From Dyella sp. ASV24 (GTDB taxonomy: Bacteria > Pseudomonadota > Gammaproteobacteria > Xanthomonadales > Rhodanobacteraceae): DNA of 43,027 nt. Below are positions 7,807 through 16,255 of the stretch, piece by piece (position 1 is the first letter of the stretch; each line of letters starts with the position of its first letter). The notes below the pieces were generated by a model. That model was given only the letters and a program-made list of their open reading frames with translations. It searched no databases and was not told where the DNA came from. The stretch lies in the NCBI RefSeq assembly GCF_016428905.1, contig NZ_JAELTQ010000026.1, positions 1 to 43,027 on the forward strand, written 5' to 3'. Position numbers and translations under genes: made by a program.

Positions 7807-8868
7807 GTGCCGCAGGAAAGGATCGCAAGCTATCGCAAAAACGCCCGCCGGGTGGGCTTGGCCTGCGCACGGTTGACCGTGCTGTTCCTGCTAACCCTGC
7901 TTGGCGGTGCGGCCGCCAGCGCCGATCCGGCGCAAGCCACCGGGCACATCAACGCACTGACCTTTGGCATCCTGCCCATCGGCGGCCCCTCCGAGTCGCT
8001 GGCCGCCTGGCGGCCGATGCTCGACGACCTCAGCCACACGCTGCATCTACCCATCCGCAGCCTGTCGGTAAGCACGTATGAAGGACTGGGCGAGGCCATG
8101 GCCGAGGAGCGCGTGGACTTCGCCTTCGTCTCCGGGCGATTGGCGTTGGATGCGGTGATCCACGATCGCATGCAGGTCATCGGCCAGCTCACGCGCAGCA
8201 ACGGTTCGCGCGGCTACTACTCGGTGCTGCTCGTACCCCGGGAATCGCCCCTGCACAGTCTGGACGATCTCTTCAAGCAGCCGGGCAAGCTGCGCTATGC
8301 ACGCGGCGAGGTGTTGTCAGTCTCCGGCTATCTGGTCCCCGAAACTCAGGTATTCGCCAATCGCCGGCTGGATTCGGACACTTTCTTCGCCAACGTCACC
8401 GTCGACAATCACCAGAACAATGCACTCGCCGTCGCCAATAACGAGGCCGATGTCGCCACCAACAACACCGCTGACCTCGAGCGATTTGCGGAACGGTTTC
8501 CCGACCAGTACGCGCGCCTGCGCGTGCTATGGACGTCCAGCCTGATTCCCCATGCCGTGGTGGTGATCCGTACGGACCTTCCCGCCGACCTTCGCCAGCG
8601 TGTCGCCGCGGCGCTTACCTCGTACGCCAAGGGCAAGAACGCACAGGCCGAGTTGGCAAAGCTGCATCTTATCCACGATATCAGCGGCTTCGCGCCCGCT
8701 GGCAACGAGACACTGGTGCCTTTCGCCGATATCGAGTTCAACCTGGACCGGCGGCGCGCCTATAGCGCGCAATGGGTAAGCGACGCCGCCATGCAGGCTC
8801 GCCTCAAGAAGATCGATGCCGAGCATGAGGCGCTGGTGCGCCAGTTGATGGCGCCCAGCTCTCCGTAA
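7807..8868 (+). CDS. PhnD-like periplasmic substrate-binding protein (phosphate/phosphite/phosphonate family)
   Basis: A 353-residue type 2 periplasmic binding protein of the PhnD family. A hydrophobic signal sequence (about 22-39, FLLTLLGGAAASA) precedes the mature domain, which opens with LTFGILPIGGPSESLAAWRPML, the usual beta-1/helix-1 of the fold (written in two parts: LTFGILPIGG then PSESLAAWRPML). The hinge and second-lobe strands DFAFVSGRLA, YYSVLLVPRESPL and LRYARGEVLSVSGY follow. No permease or ATPase gene is nearby; the neighbours are a response regulator and histidine kinases. It may therefore deliver a ligand signal to a kinase sensor domain rather than feed a transporter. Start choice is uncertain: GTG at 7807, or TTG at 7858, which would give a more typical 22-residue signal peptide. 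The ligand cannot be predicted. Confidence 0.82.
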   Translation: MPQERIASYRKNARRVGLACARLTVLFLLTLLGGAAASADPAQATGHINALTFGILPIGGPSESLAAWRPMLDDLSHTLHLPIRSLSVSTYEGLGEAMAEERVDFAFVSGRLALDAVIHDRMQVIGQLTRSNGSRGYYSVLLVPRESPLHSLDDLFKQPGKLRYARGEVLSVSGYLVPETQVFANRRLDSDTFFANVTVDNHQNNALAVANNEADVATNNTADLERFAERFPDQYARLRVLWTSSLIPHAVVVIRTDLPADLRQRVAAALTSYAKGKNAQAELAKLHLIHDISGFAPAGNETLVPFADIEFNLDRRRAYSAQWVSDAAMQARLKKIDAEHEALVRQLMAPSSP

Positions 8869-8882
8869 TCGCTGCAAGCCTT

Positions 8883-9240
8883 AGAGCCTGTTTACGGCCT
8901 CCCCGTGGCCCGCGCCGGAGGCTGTTTACGCGCAGGACAAGGAAGAGCGAAGGCACGCGGGGAGTGGCCATGGATGGCCACGGTTTTGAGGAGCGAGGAG
9001 TGTACGTCCGTACACGACTGAGTGATGACGCAGGCCTGTGGGCAAACAGACCCGGCCCGCACGCGGGGAGGCGCCATGGATGGCGCCGGCTCTGAGGAGC
9101 GAGGAAGGGTTGTTCTTGAGTGGCCACCCAACGACAGCACGCGGCTTGACCTGCCCACCAGGCAGGCGCAGCGCCACGCGCCGCCATCGGGCGACCACTC
9201 AAGAACAACGCGGGCTACGGGGAGACCGTAAACAGCCTCT
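8883..9240. repeat. Composite palindromic repeat between convergent genes
   Basis: This fills the gap between the stop of the PhnD-like gene and the stop of the DUF3617 gene. The outer arms are 8883-8914 and 9209-9240, 32 bases with three mismatches (core GCTGTTTACGG...CTCCCCGT). Inside are two direct repeats of about 47 bases (8953-9000 and 9059-9105). Each starts GCACGCGGGGAG, ends GAGGAGCGAGGA, and holds a hairpin around CATGGATG: GTGGCCAT-GG-ATGGCCAC (8964-8981) and GGCGCCAT-GG-ATGGCGCC (9070-9087). The arms differ between the copies but stay complementary. A further 15-bp stem pairs 9109-9123 with 9195-9209, and GTGTAC/GTACAC forms a hairpin at 9000-9015. The right end coincides with the TAA of the DUF3617 gene. 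Confidence 0.88.
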
Positions 9241-9764
9241 TAATGGCCCGGCATGTCCTTGATATTGAAGGTCTGGCCGTTGCCCATGATCATGTCGCCC
9301 GGCTTCTGGCCCGCTGCGCACTGCCCCACCCAACGACCGGTGCTGGTCATGGCCATGTCGGCGTGACCCATGATGGCGGGGTTGTACGTGATGTGACCCT
9401 GCGTCGAATAGGCGCTGTCGCCCTGGTAGGTGGTTTCGCTGTGGCTGGTCATGTTGACCGCACCATTCGGCGTGTCGATCTTGCAGATGGCGTCCGTCAC
9501 AACCTTGTTGCCACCCTGCACGTCGATCTTGAACTTGCTGCACATCTGGCCGCTCATGTGCGTGCCCATCTTGTACATCGCCGTGTCGGTTTCAGCGTCG
9601 AGACAGAACTTGGCGGTCTGGGGCTGGTTGCCCATGCCGGTGGTCTGCATTTCCCACAGACCCGGCTTGCGCTTGGGCATGTTGGCGGGGATATCCTGCG
9701 CCAGCGCGACACTGGCCATACCCAGCAAGGAAACCGCGACCAACCAACGACAACGTGAGGACAT
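9240..9764 (-). CDS. DUF3617 family secreted protein
   Basis: A 174-residue exported protein of unknown function. The signal peptide covers about residues 1-22 (LVAVSLLGMASVALA, cleavage before QDIPANMP). The DUF3617 hallmark KPGLWEMQTTG follows at about 32-42. The rest is a small beta-rich domain with paired cysteines (FCLDAETD, MCSKFKID, ICKIDTPNG, QCAAGQKPG), which suits oxidising periplasmic folding. The start is the ATG at 9764 with GGAG 6 bases upstream; the frame is open further upstream to 9893 but that part has no protein character. It ends exactly at the border of the composite repeat. No operon partner. Confidence 0.85.
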   Translation of the reverse strand: MSSRCRWLVAVSLLGMASVALAQDIPANMPKRKPGLWEMQTTGMGNQPQTAKFCLDAETDTAMYKMGTHMSGQMCSKFKIDVQGGNKVVTDAICKIDTPNGAVNMTSHSETTYQGDSAYSTQGHITYNPAIMGHADMAMTSTGRWVGQCAAGQKPGDMIMGNGQTFNIKDMPGH

Positions 9765-10123
9765 GGGGTTCTCCAATTCGCCCGGGGGTGGGCGTGCGGA
9801 TGGCAAGGTAGCGCCAAATGCGTCCGGCGTCATGCCAGCGGATTCTGCAACGCAACACGTCCCTTCCCTACATGCCCCATAGACCATTCGCACTATGGCG
9901 CCTCGCGCTAGAACGAAGTGGGTATCGAAGGGTTCGCAGCCTTTCTTTACAGTGCCAATCAGGGCGATTCCGCGCTGCGGCGCGCCTCACGGTTTATTTC
10001 ATCCCCTGACTACCGGGATTCCGCGCCATCATGTCTTCTATCTGCGCTTGCCAGCACCGAACGCCCCGGGAGCGATGTACGCCCCTGCGGTGCGCGTGCG
10101 GCTGTGCCGGGGAGGGGTGACGC
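9765..10123. other. Divergent intergenic region, 359 bases
   Basis: This lies between the DUF3617 gene (minus) and the second histidine kinase (plus) and presumably carries both promoters. I see no recognisable operator, RNA gene or repeat. Its only clear element is the strong ribosome binding site GGGGAGGGG just before the kinase ATG. Confidence 0.5.
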
Positions 10124-11554
10124 ATGGAACCACGCGCACATGTGTTGCCCCGGCTGTTCATTGATGTGGTTTTGCCCAGCACCATCGCCGCCCTGGCGCT
10201 GATTCTGGCGCTGTGCGTGCAGCAGACTCACAACCTGGCCGAACGCGTGGATGCCACAGCCAGCCTGCGGCTGGCACGGCTTGCGGGTGAATTGGATGCC
10301 ACCAACGGCGCTCCATCCCAGGCCACGCTCGACCGCACCTTGCTGGAGGGCAAGGAAGATCGAGTCGTGCGAGTGGAGTGGCACAGCCCGGACGGCACCC
10401 TGTGGAGCAGTGGCACCGCCGGCAACGGCGCCACCTACCGCAGTGAGGTACAGCCCCACGGCAGCGCCTCGTCGTGGGTGAGCATGCAGGTAGATACGCG
10501 CCCGCTGCACCAGGCACAGGCCATGGTCTGGCTGCTAGGCGCGCTCTGTGCGACCGGCGTGCTGGTGCTGGCATGGCTGGCGCGCGTGTCCATTCGCCAT
10601 CGCGTGCTCGAGCCGCTGTCGCAGGTGCGCTACGCGGTACACGAGCTGGTGAATGCACGACACCCGCAGCTCGACAACACACCGGCCGCCACCGAATTCA
10701 TTGAATTGCGCAAAAGCCTGCAGCGTCTTTCCGAGCTACAAGACGAACAACGCCGTGACTGGAGCGCGATGCAGCACGACAACGCGGTGGAGGCGCTGGA
10801 CCGCCTGCGCCAGAGTCAGGCGGCCACACGCAGCAAATCGCAGTTCATCGCCCTGGTCAGCCATCATTTCCGGCAGCCGTTGCAAGCACTGGAACTGTTC
10901 GCCGCCGGTCTCGATCAGAATGCCAGCCAGGAGCAGCAGTCCCTGTTCCAGCAGATGCGCAACAGCATTGCGTCGATGACGCGCCTGCTTGATGCGCTGC
11001 TGGAAATCTCCCGCCTCGACGCTGGCGTGATCGCCGTGAAACCCGTCGGCTTTACCGCCGCCGAACTCTTTATGCGCGATCGCACTTCGCTCAATCACGA
11101 AGCCGTGCAGCATCAGGTCACACTCACCTGGCGGGGCAGTCATCATCAATTGCATGGCGACGCCGACGTCGCCGCCAGCCTGCTCTATCAACTGGCCAGC
11201 AACGCCATTGCCAACGCGCCCGCAGGACGCGTACTGATCGCCGCGCGCCGCCGTGGCCAGTCCATCCGTATCGAAGTGCGCGACAACGGCCCGGGCATCG
11301 CCGTAATCCACCAGCAGCGCATCTTCGAAGAGTTCGTGCAATTGCAGGCGGGTGAAAGCGAGCGGCGCGGCGGTTACGGGCTTGGCCTTGCAATCGCCGA
11401 ACGCCTCGCCCGATTGCTGGGTACGCGCATCGGCCTACGCTCGGAGCCCGGCAGCGGCAGCACCTTCTGGTTCGATCTGCCACGCATGCCGGTGATGGAG
11501 CGCCACTCCAGCCCGCAAAAGCAGGCCACTGCTACGTGGCGGCAGGCAAGCTGA
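10124..11554 (+). CDS. Sensor histidine kinase (no receiver domain)
   Basis: A 476-residue inner-membrane kinase. TM1 (about 11-33), periplasmic region (34-133), TM2 (135-153), then a HAMP-like linker and coiled coil (160-240). HisKA has the H-box VSHHFRQPLQALELF, with His247 in the acceptor position. The HATPase domain has N-box LASNAIANAP (Asn360), G1 DNGPG (387-391) and G2 GYGLGL (417-422). The H-box RQPL type matches the hybrid kinase at 2820, but SHHF replaces SHDL. With no receiver of its own it could phosphorylate the response regulator at 7042 or the hybrid kinase's receiver. Transcription should end at the terminator 28 bases downstream. Confidence 0.9.
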   Translation: MEPRAHVLPRLFIDVVLPSTIAALALILALCVQQTHNLAERVDATASLRLARLAGELDATNGAPSQATLDRTLLEGKEDRVVRVEWHSPDGTLWSSGTAGNGATYRSEVQPHGSASSWVSMQVDTRPLHQAQAMVWLLGALCATGVLVLAWLARVSIRHRVLEPLSQVRYAVHELVNARHPQLDNTPAATEFIELRKSLQRLSELQDEQRRDWSAMQHDNAVEALDRLRQSQAATRSKSQFIALVSHHFRQPLQALELFAAGLDQNASQEQQSLFQQMRNSIASMTRLLDALLEISRLDAGVIAVKPVGFTAAELFMRDRTSLNHEAVQHQVTLTWRGSHHQLHGDADVAASLLYQLASNAIANAPAGRVLIAARRRGQSIRIEVRDNGPGIAVIHQQRIFEEFVQLQAGESERRGGYGLGLAIAERLARLLGTRIGLRSEPGSGSTFWFDLPRMPVMERHSSPQKQATATWRQAS

Positions 11555-11582
11555 GCCACGGCCACGCCATCCCAGAAACAAA

Positions 11583-11610
11583 AAAAGACCCGCGTTTCCG
11601 CGGGTCTTTT
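11583..11610. terminator. Bidirectional intrinsic terminator
   Basis: A perfect 12-bp stem, AAAAGACCCGCG (11583-11594) with CGCGGGTCTTTT (11599-11610), loop TTTC, flanked by A-rich and T-rich sequence on either side. It can end transcription of the plus-strand kinase and of the minus-strand queC/tRNA-Lys unit. Confidence 0.95.
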
Positions 11611-11618
11611 CGTTTATT

Positions 11619-11694
11619 TGGTGGGCCGTGATGGATTCGAACCATCGACCAATAGATTAAAAGTCTACTGCTCTACCGACTGAGCTAACGGCCC
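11619..11694 (-). tRNA. tRNA-Lys (anticodon UUU)
   Basis: A 76-base cloverleaf. The acceptor stem GGGCCGT pairs with ACGGCCC, discriminator A, and CCA is encoded. The D-arm is AGCTCAGTCGGTAGAGC, the anticodon loop CTTTTAA (anticodon TTT) on a TAGA/TCTA stem, and the T-arm GATGGTTCGAATCCATC. It lies just downstream of queC; in E. coli a tRNA-Lys cluster also follows the tol-pal-cpoB genes. Confidence 0.97.
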
Positions 11695-11756
11695 ACACTT
11701 CAAAAGCTAGCCCGATATTTTATGGGCTGGAGGCTCGTGGCACAAGCAAGCCCCGT

Positions 11757-12443
11757 TCAGGCATAGCGCGTGGGGTCCGGCAGGCCGGCAGCGCTGAAGC
11801 CCTGGGCCCTGAGATGACAGGCATCGCAGTGACCACAGGCACGCCCCTCGGCATCGGCCTGATAGCAGCTGACCGTCTCGGAGAAGTCCACGCCCAGGCG
11901 CTGGCCTTCGCGGGCAATGTCGGCCTTGCTCATGCGCATCAGCGGCGCATGGATGCGGATGCCCGCCCCCTCCACGCCGGCCTTGGTCGCCACGTTCGCC
12001 AGCTGCTCGAAGGCCTCGATAAAGGCGGGACGGCAATCGGGATAGCCCGAGTAGTCCACGGCATTCACGCCGCACCAGATATCGGCCGAACCGAGCACTT
12101 CGGCCCAGCCGAGGGCGATGGACAGCATGATGGTGTTCCGAGCCGGCACGTAGGTCACCGGGATGCCCTGCTCGCCCGTCTGGTCGAGCGGCACATCGAT
12201 ATCCGCGGTGAGCGCGGAACCACCAATGGTGCGCAGGTCCACGAACACGGTCTTGTGCTCGACGGCGCCCAGCAGGCGGGACACCCGCTCAGAAGCCGCC
12301 AGCTCGGCGTTGTGGCGCTGACCGTAGGCCACGCTGAGCGCGTGCACCTGGTAGCCCTGTTCGCGGGCGATGGCGATGGTGACCGCCGAGTCCATGCCGC
12401 CGGACACGAGCACGACGGCCTTGCGGGGAGAGGTTTCAGACAT
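11757..12443 (-). CDS. queC: 7-cyano-7-deazaguanine (preQ0) synthase
   Basis: QueC converts 7-carboxy-7-deazaguanine and ammonia to preQ0 with ATP, a step in queuosine synthesis for tRNA wobble position 34. The 228-residue protein shows the PP-loop [11 protein letters not shown] at about residues 11-21 and the C-terminal zinc-binding cysteines in SCYQ and [14 protein letters not shown] at 12443 with GGAAG eight bases upstream is preferred over an in-frame TTG at 12461. It follows queE after 135 bases and is the last protein gene of the tol-pal-que block. Confidence 0.96.
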   Translation of the reverse strand: MSETSPRKAVVLVSGGMDSAVTIAIAREQGYQVHALSVAYGQRHNAELAASERVSRLLGAVEHKTVFVDLRTIGGSALTADIDVPLDQTGEQGIPVTYVPARNTIMLSIALGWAEVLGSADIWCGVNAVDYSGYPDCRPAFIEAFEQLANVATKAGVEGAGIRIHAPLMRMSKADIAREGQRLGVDFSETVSCYQADAEGRACGHCDACHLRAQGFSAAGLPDPTRYA

Positions 12444-12578
12444 GGGATGACTTCCACTCAAGGGTTCAGGCCGGTGATCCGACCGACAAGCGCCACCGGC
12501 AACACAGGCCGACGCGCGGAAATTCCAGGGGCCATCAGCGACAGGGCGAAACAGCCCCGCGCTGCGCGCCGATGCGCG

Positions 12579-13271
12579 TCAGTGCCCCGGTTCGTCGTTC
12601 CATAGCAGCTTGTGGAGCTGCAGTTGGAAACGCACGTCGAGCTTATCCTCGATGATCCATTCCGCCAGCTCACGGGGTTGGATGGCGCCGTGCACAGGCG
12701 AGAACAACACCATGCAGCGCTCGATGATCCGGTGTTCGGCGACAACGTCGCGCGCCCATTCGTAATCCGTGCGACTGGCGATGACGATCTTTACCTGATC
12801 GTGCGGCAACAGATGCTCGAGGTTCGACCACAGGTTGCGCGCGGCCTCGCCCGAATCCGGAGCCTTGAGGTCCATCACCTTGCGAACGCGCGGATCCACG
12901 TCCGCCACGTCCAGCGCGCCGGAGGTTTCCAGCGATACGTCATGGCCGGCATCGCACAACCGCTTCAACAGGATCAGGCAGCGCTTCTGCGCCAGCGGCT
13001 CGCCGCCGGTCACGCACACGTGCTTGGCGCCATGCGAAGCCACCTCGGCCACGATGTCGTCGATCGCGCGCCAGTCGCCACCGTAGAAGGAGTACTCGGT
13101 ATCGCACCACACGCAGCGCAACGGGCAACCCGTCAAACGCACAAAGACGGTGCGCCAACCAATGGCGTCGGCCTCGCCCTGAATCGAGTGGAAGATCTCG
13201 GTAATGCGCAGGCGCTCAGCGGGCGCCTGCGTCGACGTGGTGGGAGCCACGTTCGTACTACTGCCAGTCAC
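12579..13271 (-). CDS. queE: 7-carboxy-7-deazaguanine synthase (radical SAM)
   Basis: QueE rearranges 6-carboxytetrahydropterin to 7-carboxy-7-deazaguanine, the step before QueC. The 230-residue protein carries the radical SAM cluster motif as C49-P-L-R-C53-V-W-C56, the CxxxCxxC form usual in this family branch, with the substrate-side motif SIQGEADAIGWRTVFVRLTG (29-48) before it and CVTGGEPLAQ after. It begins at a GTG (13271) with AGG eight bases upstream, 10 bases after the cpoB stop, so it is very likely co-transcribed with cpoB. Confidence 0.95.
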   Translation of the reverse strand: MTGSSTNVAPTTSTQAPAERLRITEIFHSIQGEADAIGWRTVFVRLTGCPLRCVWCDTEYSFYGGDWRAIDDIVAEVASHGAKHVCVTGGEPLAQKRCLILLKRLCDAGHDVSLETSGALDVADVDPRVRKVMDLKAPDSGEAARNLWSNLEHLLPHDQVKIVIASRTDYEWARDVVAEHRIIERCMVLFSPVHGAIQPRELAEWIIEDKLDVRFQLQLHKLLWNDEPGH

Positions 13272-13281
13272 GACAACAACC

Positions 13282-14166
13282 TCAGTTGGCCGGCTGGGCC
13301 TGCAGGCGGCGCAAGCGCTCCTGCGCCAGACCTGCTGCCCGGGAACCGGGGTACTTCGCGGTGACGTTCTTCAGCGTGGCCTTGCCGGCATCGAGCTGTT
13401 TGAGTTCGATCTGGCTATAGCCCACCTTGAGCAGCGCGTCGGGCACCTTCTCGCTCTGCGGGAATTGGCTGACCAGATGCTGGAACGCTTCCATCGCCAC
13501 CTGGTAATTGCTGGTGGCGTAATACGATTCACCCAGCCAGTAGAACGCATTCGGCAACAGCGAGCTGTCCGGATACTGCTGGATGAAGTTGCGGAAATCA
13601 CGCGAGGACTTTACGTAGTCGCCAGCACGCAGCGACTTGAAGGCATCGTCGTAGGCGGCCTGTGCCGTCGCATTGTTGGCGGCGGCTGCACCCTTGCCCG
13701 CCGCGGCAGGCGGCGCACCCGCAGCAGCCTTGCCTGTGCCTGCCGCTGGCGGCGCGGCAACCGGCGGCACAACCGGCGCGGCATTCGCGGCGGGTGCCGG
13801 GGTGTTCGGCGCGGCAGCATTCCCCGGATTAGCGCCCGCAGCACCGGCACCGCTTTCAAGGCGGCCCAGGCGCGAATCGAAATCCGTGGCTTGTGCTTTG
13901 TTCTTGTCGGTGGCTTCCTGCAGTTGATGCTGCAGTTCCTCGATCTGGCCCTGCATCTGCTGCACTTGTGACTGCAGCGCCTGCACTTGGTTGACCAGCG
14001 TGGTGCCGTTCTGATTCTGCGCCTGCTGCTCTAGCCGCGACACACGGTCGGCGAGGCTGAGGCGGGAATCCTGTGCGTGGACCGGGATACTAAAAAGCAT
14101 GGCGGACGCGATTGCGCCCGCCATGCCCATCCTGGCCGTGAAGCTATTAGCCAGTCGCTTCTTCAT
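13282..14166 (-). CDS. cpoB: Cell division coordinator CpoB (YbgF)
   Basis: This periplasmic TPR protein couples outer-membrane constriction (Tol-Pal) to peptidoglycan synthesis. Of its 294 residues, 1-31 are a signal peptide (cleavage VHA-QDS). Residues 35-105 form a trimerising coiled coil (QQAQNQNGTTL, QVQQMQGQIEELQHQL). Residues 107-165 are a low-complexity Ala/Pro/Gly linker, and 168-290 hold TPR repeats (YDDAFKSLRAGDY, NAFYWLGESYY, DALLKVGYSQIEL). The linker is longer and more Ala/Pro-rich than in E. coli. The ATG overlaps the pal stop by one base (TAATG). Confidence 0.95.
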   Translation of the reverse strand: MKKRLANSFTARMGMAGAIASAMLFSIPVHAQDSRLSLADRVSRLEQQAQNQNGTTLVNQVQALQSQVQQMQGQIEELQHQLQEATDKNKAQATDFDSRLGRLESGAGAAGANPGNAAAPNTPAPAANAAPVVPPVAAPPAAGTGKAAAGAPPAAAGKGAAAANNATAQAAYDDAFKSLRAGDYVKSSRDFRNFIQQYPDSSLLPNAFYWLGESYYATSNYQVAMEAFQHLVSQFPQSEKVPDALLKVGYSQIELKQLDAGKATLKNVTAKYPGSRAAGLAQERLRRLQAQPAN

Positions 14167-14672
14167 TACTTCGCCGTGTAGACGATCTCGACGCGACGGT
14201 TCTTGCTCCAGCAGTCTTCGTTGTGCTCACGGCACACCGGCTTTTCTTTGCCATACGAGATCACGTTGATCTGGCTGGCCGAGCCGCCGTTCGACTGCAG
14301 GGCGCTGGACACGGCGTTGCCGCGACGCTCGCCGAGGCCGAGGTTGTACTCGCGGGTGCCGCGCTCGTCAGCATTGCCTTCCAGACGGATCTGGGCCATC
14401 GGGCGGTCCTGCAGGTACTTGGCGTGGCACGCCATGATCTGCTGGAACTCCGGCTTGATTTCGTCCTTGTCGAAATCGAAGTACACAACGCGCTGACGCA
14501 GGCAGGCATCGGTATCGAGATCAGCCGGGGTGTACTTGCCAGCGGTCGACGGAGCCGGGGTGGTCATCGGCGCTTCCGGCTGCGGCTGCGGCTTGACTTC
14601 CTGCTTCTTCGAGCATGCGGCCGCGCCAACGCAGAGCAGGGCGACCAGGGCGACGCGAACGGTCTTATTCAT
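14166..14672 (-). CDS. pal: Peptidoglycan-associated lipoprotein Pal
   Basis: Pal is the outer-membrane lipoprotein that anchors the Tol-Pal system to peptidoglycan. The 168-residue precursor has a lipoprotein signal ending VGAAAC-SKK (Cys20 lipidated), a Pro-rich tether (26-45) and an OmpA-like domain (about 62-168). That domain has the peptidoglycan-binding signature GNADERGTREYNLGLGERR and the terminal SKNRRVEIVY. The start is the ATG at 14672 with AAGGA upstream. The frame is open to 14840, but a start there would bury the lipoprotein signal. The 249-base gap to tolB has no gene and may hold a separate promoter. Confidence 0.96.
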   Translation of the reverse strand: MNKTVRVALVALLCVGAAACSKKQEVKPQPQPEAPMTTPAPSTAGKYTPADLDTDACLRQRVVYFDFDKDEIKPEFQQIMACHAKYLQDRPMAQIRLEGNADERGTREYNLGLGERRGNAVSSALQSNGGSASQINVISYGKEKPVCREHNEDCWSKNRRVEIVYTAK

Positions 14673-14921
14673 GGTGGACGTTCCTTCAAACAGGTTTGAG
14701 TTCCGACAGTCAATGATGATTGCGGTTTCGGGACAGTGTTCGCCGGTGAACCGGCTGTTATTTTGACATTTTGCTGCCGGCGGTGCGCTGTCTCGCAACC
14801 GCCTGGCCCGCCTGCCGCGACGGATTGCCGCGGCGGGCAAGCTGTTTGATCCGGCGTGCGGCCTGAGCCTTCACGCCTGGATCACATGGCCATGACGCTT
14901 ACGCGCCCCGGCATGAACTGC

Positions 14922-16244
14922 TTATCGCTGACGATAGGGACCCCAAGCCGGTTCGCGAACGTCACCGTCGGCCAGTACCAAGCGCTGACGGACGAGACCA
15001 TCGGCGGACACTGCGTACAGCACGCCACGCCTTCCTTCGGAGGCGGCGTACAGCAACATGCTCGCGTTCGGCGCGAAACTCGGTGTTTCGTCGATCGGAC
15101 CCGGCGAGATGAAGCGCACCTGCCCACCCAGACTGCGATCCATGATAGCAATACGATACACGTTCCCGTTGCCCTGCACCATCGCGATCTGCTTGCCGTC
15201 GTAGCTGATCGAGGCGTTGGCGTTGAACTGGCCCTGGAAGGTGATGCGCTCGGCACCGCCACCACCCGCCGACATCTGGTAGAGCTGGGGCTTACCGCCA
15301 CGGTCCGAGGTAAAGATGATGCTCTGGCCGTCCGGGGTCCAACGCGGCTCGGTGTCGATGGCCAGGTTGTTGGTCAGACGGGTCTCCGAACGGGAACCCA
15401 GATCCATCACATAGATCTCGGGGTTGCCCTGATAGGACAAGGCCAGCGCAAGCTTCGAGCCGTCCGGGGAGAAGTTAGGCGCACCGTTGATGCCCTTGGC
15501 ACGCGCCGAAACCAGCTGACGCGAACCGGTGGTGATGTCCTGCACGTAGATAGCCGAGTTGCCGCTTTCGAACGACACGTAGGCGATCTTGCGGCCATCC
15601 GGCGACCAGGACGGCGACAACAGCGACTCGCGCGAACGGGCCACGACCTGCGGGTTGTAACCATCCGAGTCGGCCACGATCAGCGAGTAGGTCGTGTTGT
15701 TACCCAGGCCCACGGCGGTGATATAGGCGATACGGGTCCAGAACGCACCGCGCACACCCGTGATCTTTTCGTAGATCGCGTCGGCGATCTGATGGGCCAC
15801 GCCGCGCAGGTCACCGGCCGGCGCGGTGTACGCCTGGGCAAGCAAGCTCTGCTGACGGTTGACGTCCCACAGCTCGTACTCGATGCGCATCATGCCGCCG
15901 CCAGCATCACTGATGCGGCCGACGGTGATGTAGTCCTGCTTGAGCAGACGCCAGGTGGCGAAGTTGATGTCCGCACCCTTCGAAGGCGTCTCCACGATTT
16001 CGCTCTTGGCGAGCGAGCGGAATTTGCCGGAGCGGTTGAAGTCGTTGCGCATGACATCGGCGATGTCGGTGGGCAGCGGCGCCCCACCCGCCTGCGCGAA
16101 CGGCACGACGACAATCGGCGTTGCCGACTTGGTCACGCCTTCCACAGTACCGGTGAGGGTGGAGGTCTGCGCGGTAGCCAGGCCTGCAAACAGCAGGCCC
16201 AGGATGCCAAGCAATAGGACCAGATAACGGGGAGTCTTTTTCAT
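14922..16244 (-). CDS. tolB: Tol-Pal system translocation protein TolB
   Basis: This periplasmic beta-propeller links Pal to the inner-membrane TolQRA complex. Of its 440 residues, 1-25 are the signal peptide (LFAGLATA-Q). The N-terminal alpha/beta domain follows (PIVVVPFAQAGG to about 160), then a six-bladed propeller with repeated WSPDGRKIAYVS, FSPDGSKLALAL and WTPDGQSIIFTS blades. Length and blade count are normal. It starts 11 bases after the tolA stop. Confidence 0.97.
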   Translation of the reverse strand: MKKTPRYLVLLLGILGLLFAGLATAQTSTLTGTVEGVTKSATPIVVVPFAQAGGAPLPTDIADVMRNDFNRSGKFRSLAKSEIVETPSKGADINFATWRLLKQDYITVGRISDAGGGMMRIEYELWDVNRQQSLLAQAYTAPAGDLRGVAHQIADAIYEKITGVRGAFWTRIAYITAVGLGNNTTYSLIVADSDGYNPQVVARSRESLLSPSWSPDGRKIAYVSFESGNSAIYVQDITTGSRQLVSARAKGINGAPNFSPDGSKLALALSYQGNPEIYVMDLGSRSETRLTNNLAIDTEPRWTPDGQSIIFTSDRGGKPQLYQMSAGGGGAERITFQGQFNANASISYDGKQIAMVQGNGNVYRIAIMDRSLGGQVRFISPGPIDETPSFAPNASMLLYAASEGRRGVLYAVSADGLVRQRLVLADGDVREPAWGPYRQR

Positions 16245-16255
16245 CAGGTCATCAC

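Noticed and set aside
8926-9262. Several short open frames in the 8883-9240 gap
   Set aside because: All lie within the palindromic repeat and merely translate its direct repeats.
14856-16217. Long plus-strand open frame (453 codons) opposite tolB
   Set aside because: It lies wholly antisense to a clear TolB, its protein is rich in Arg/His/Gly without any domain, and GC-rich third positions explain the lack of stops.
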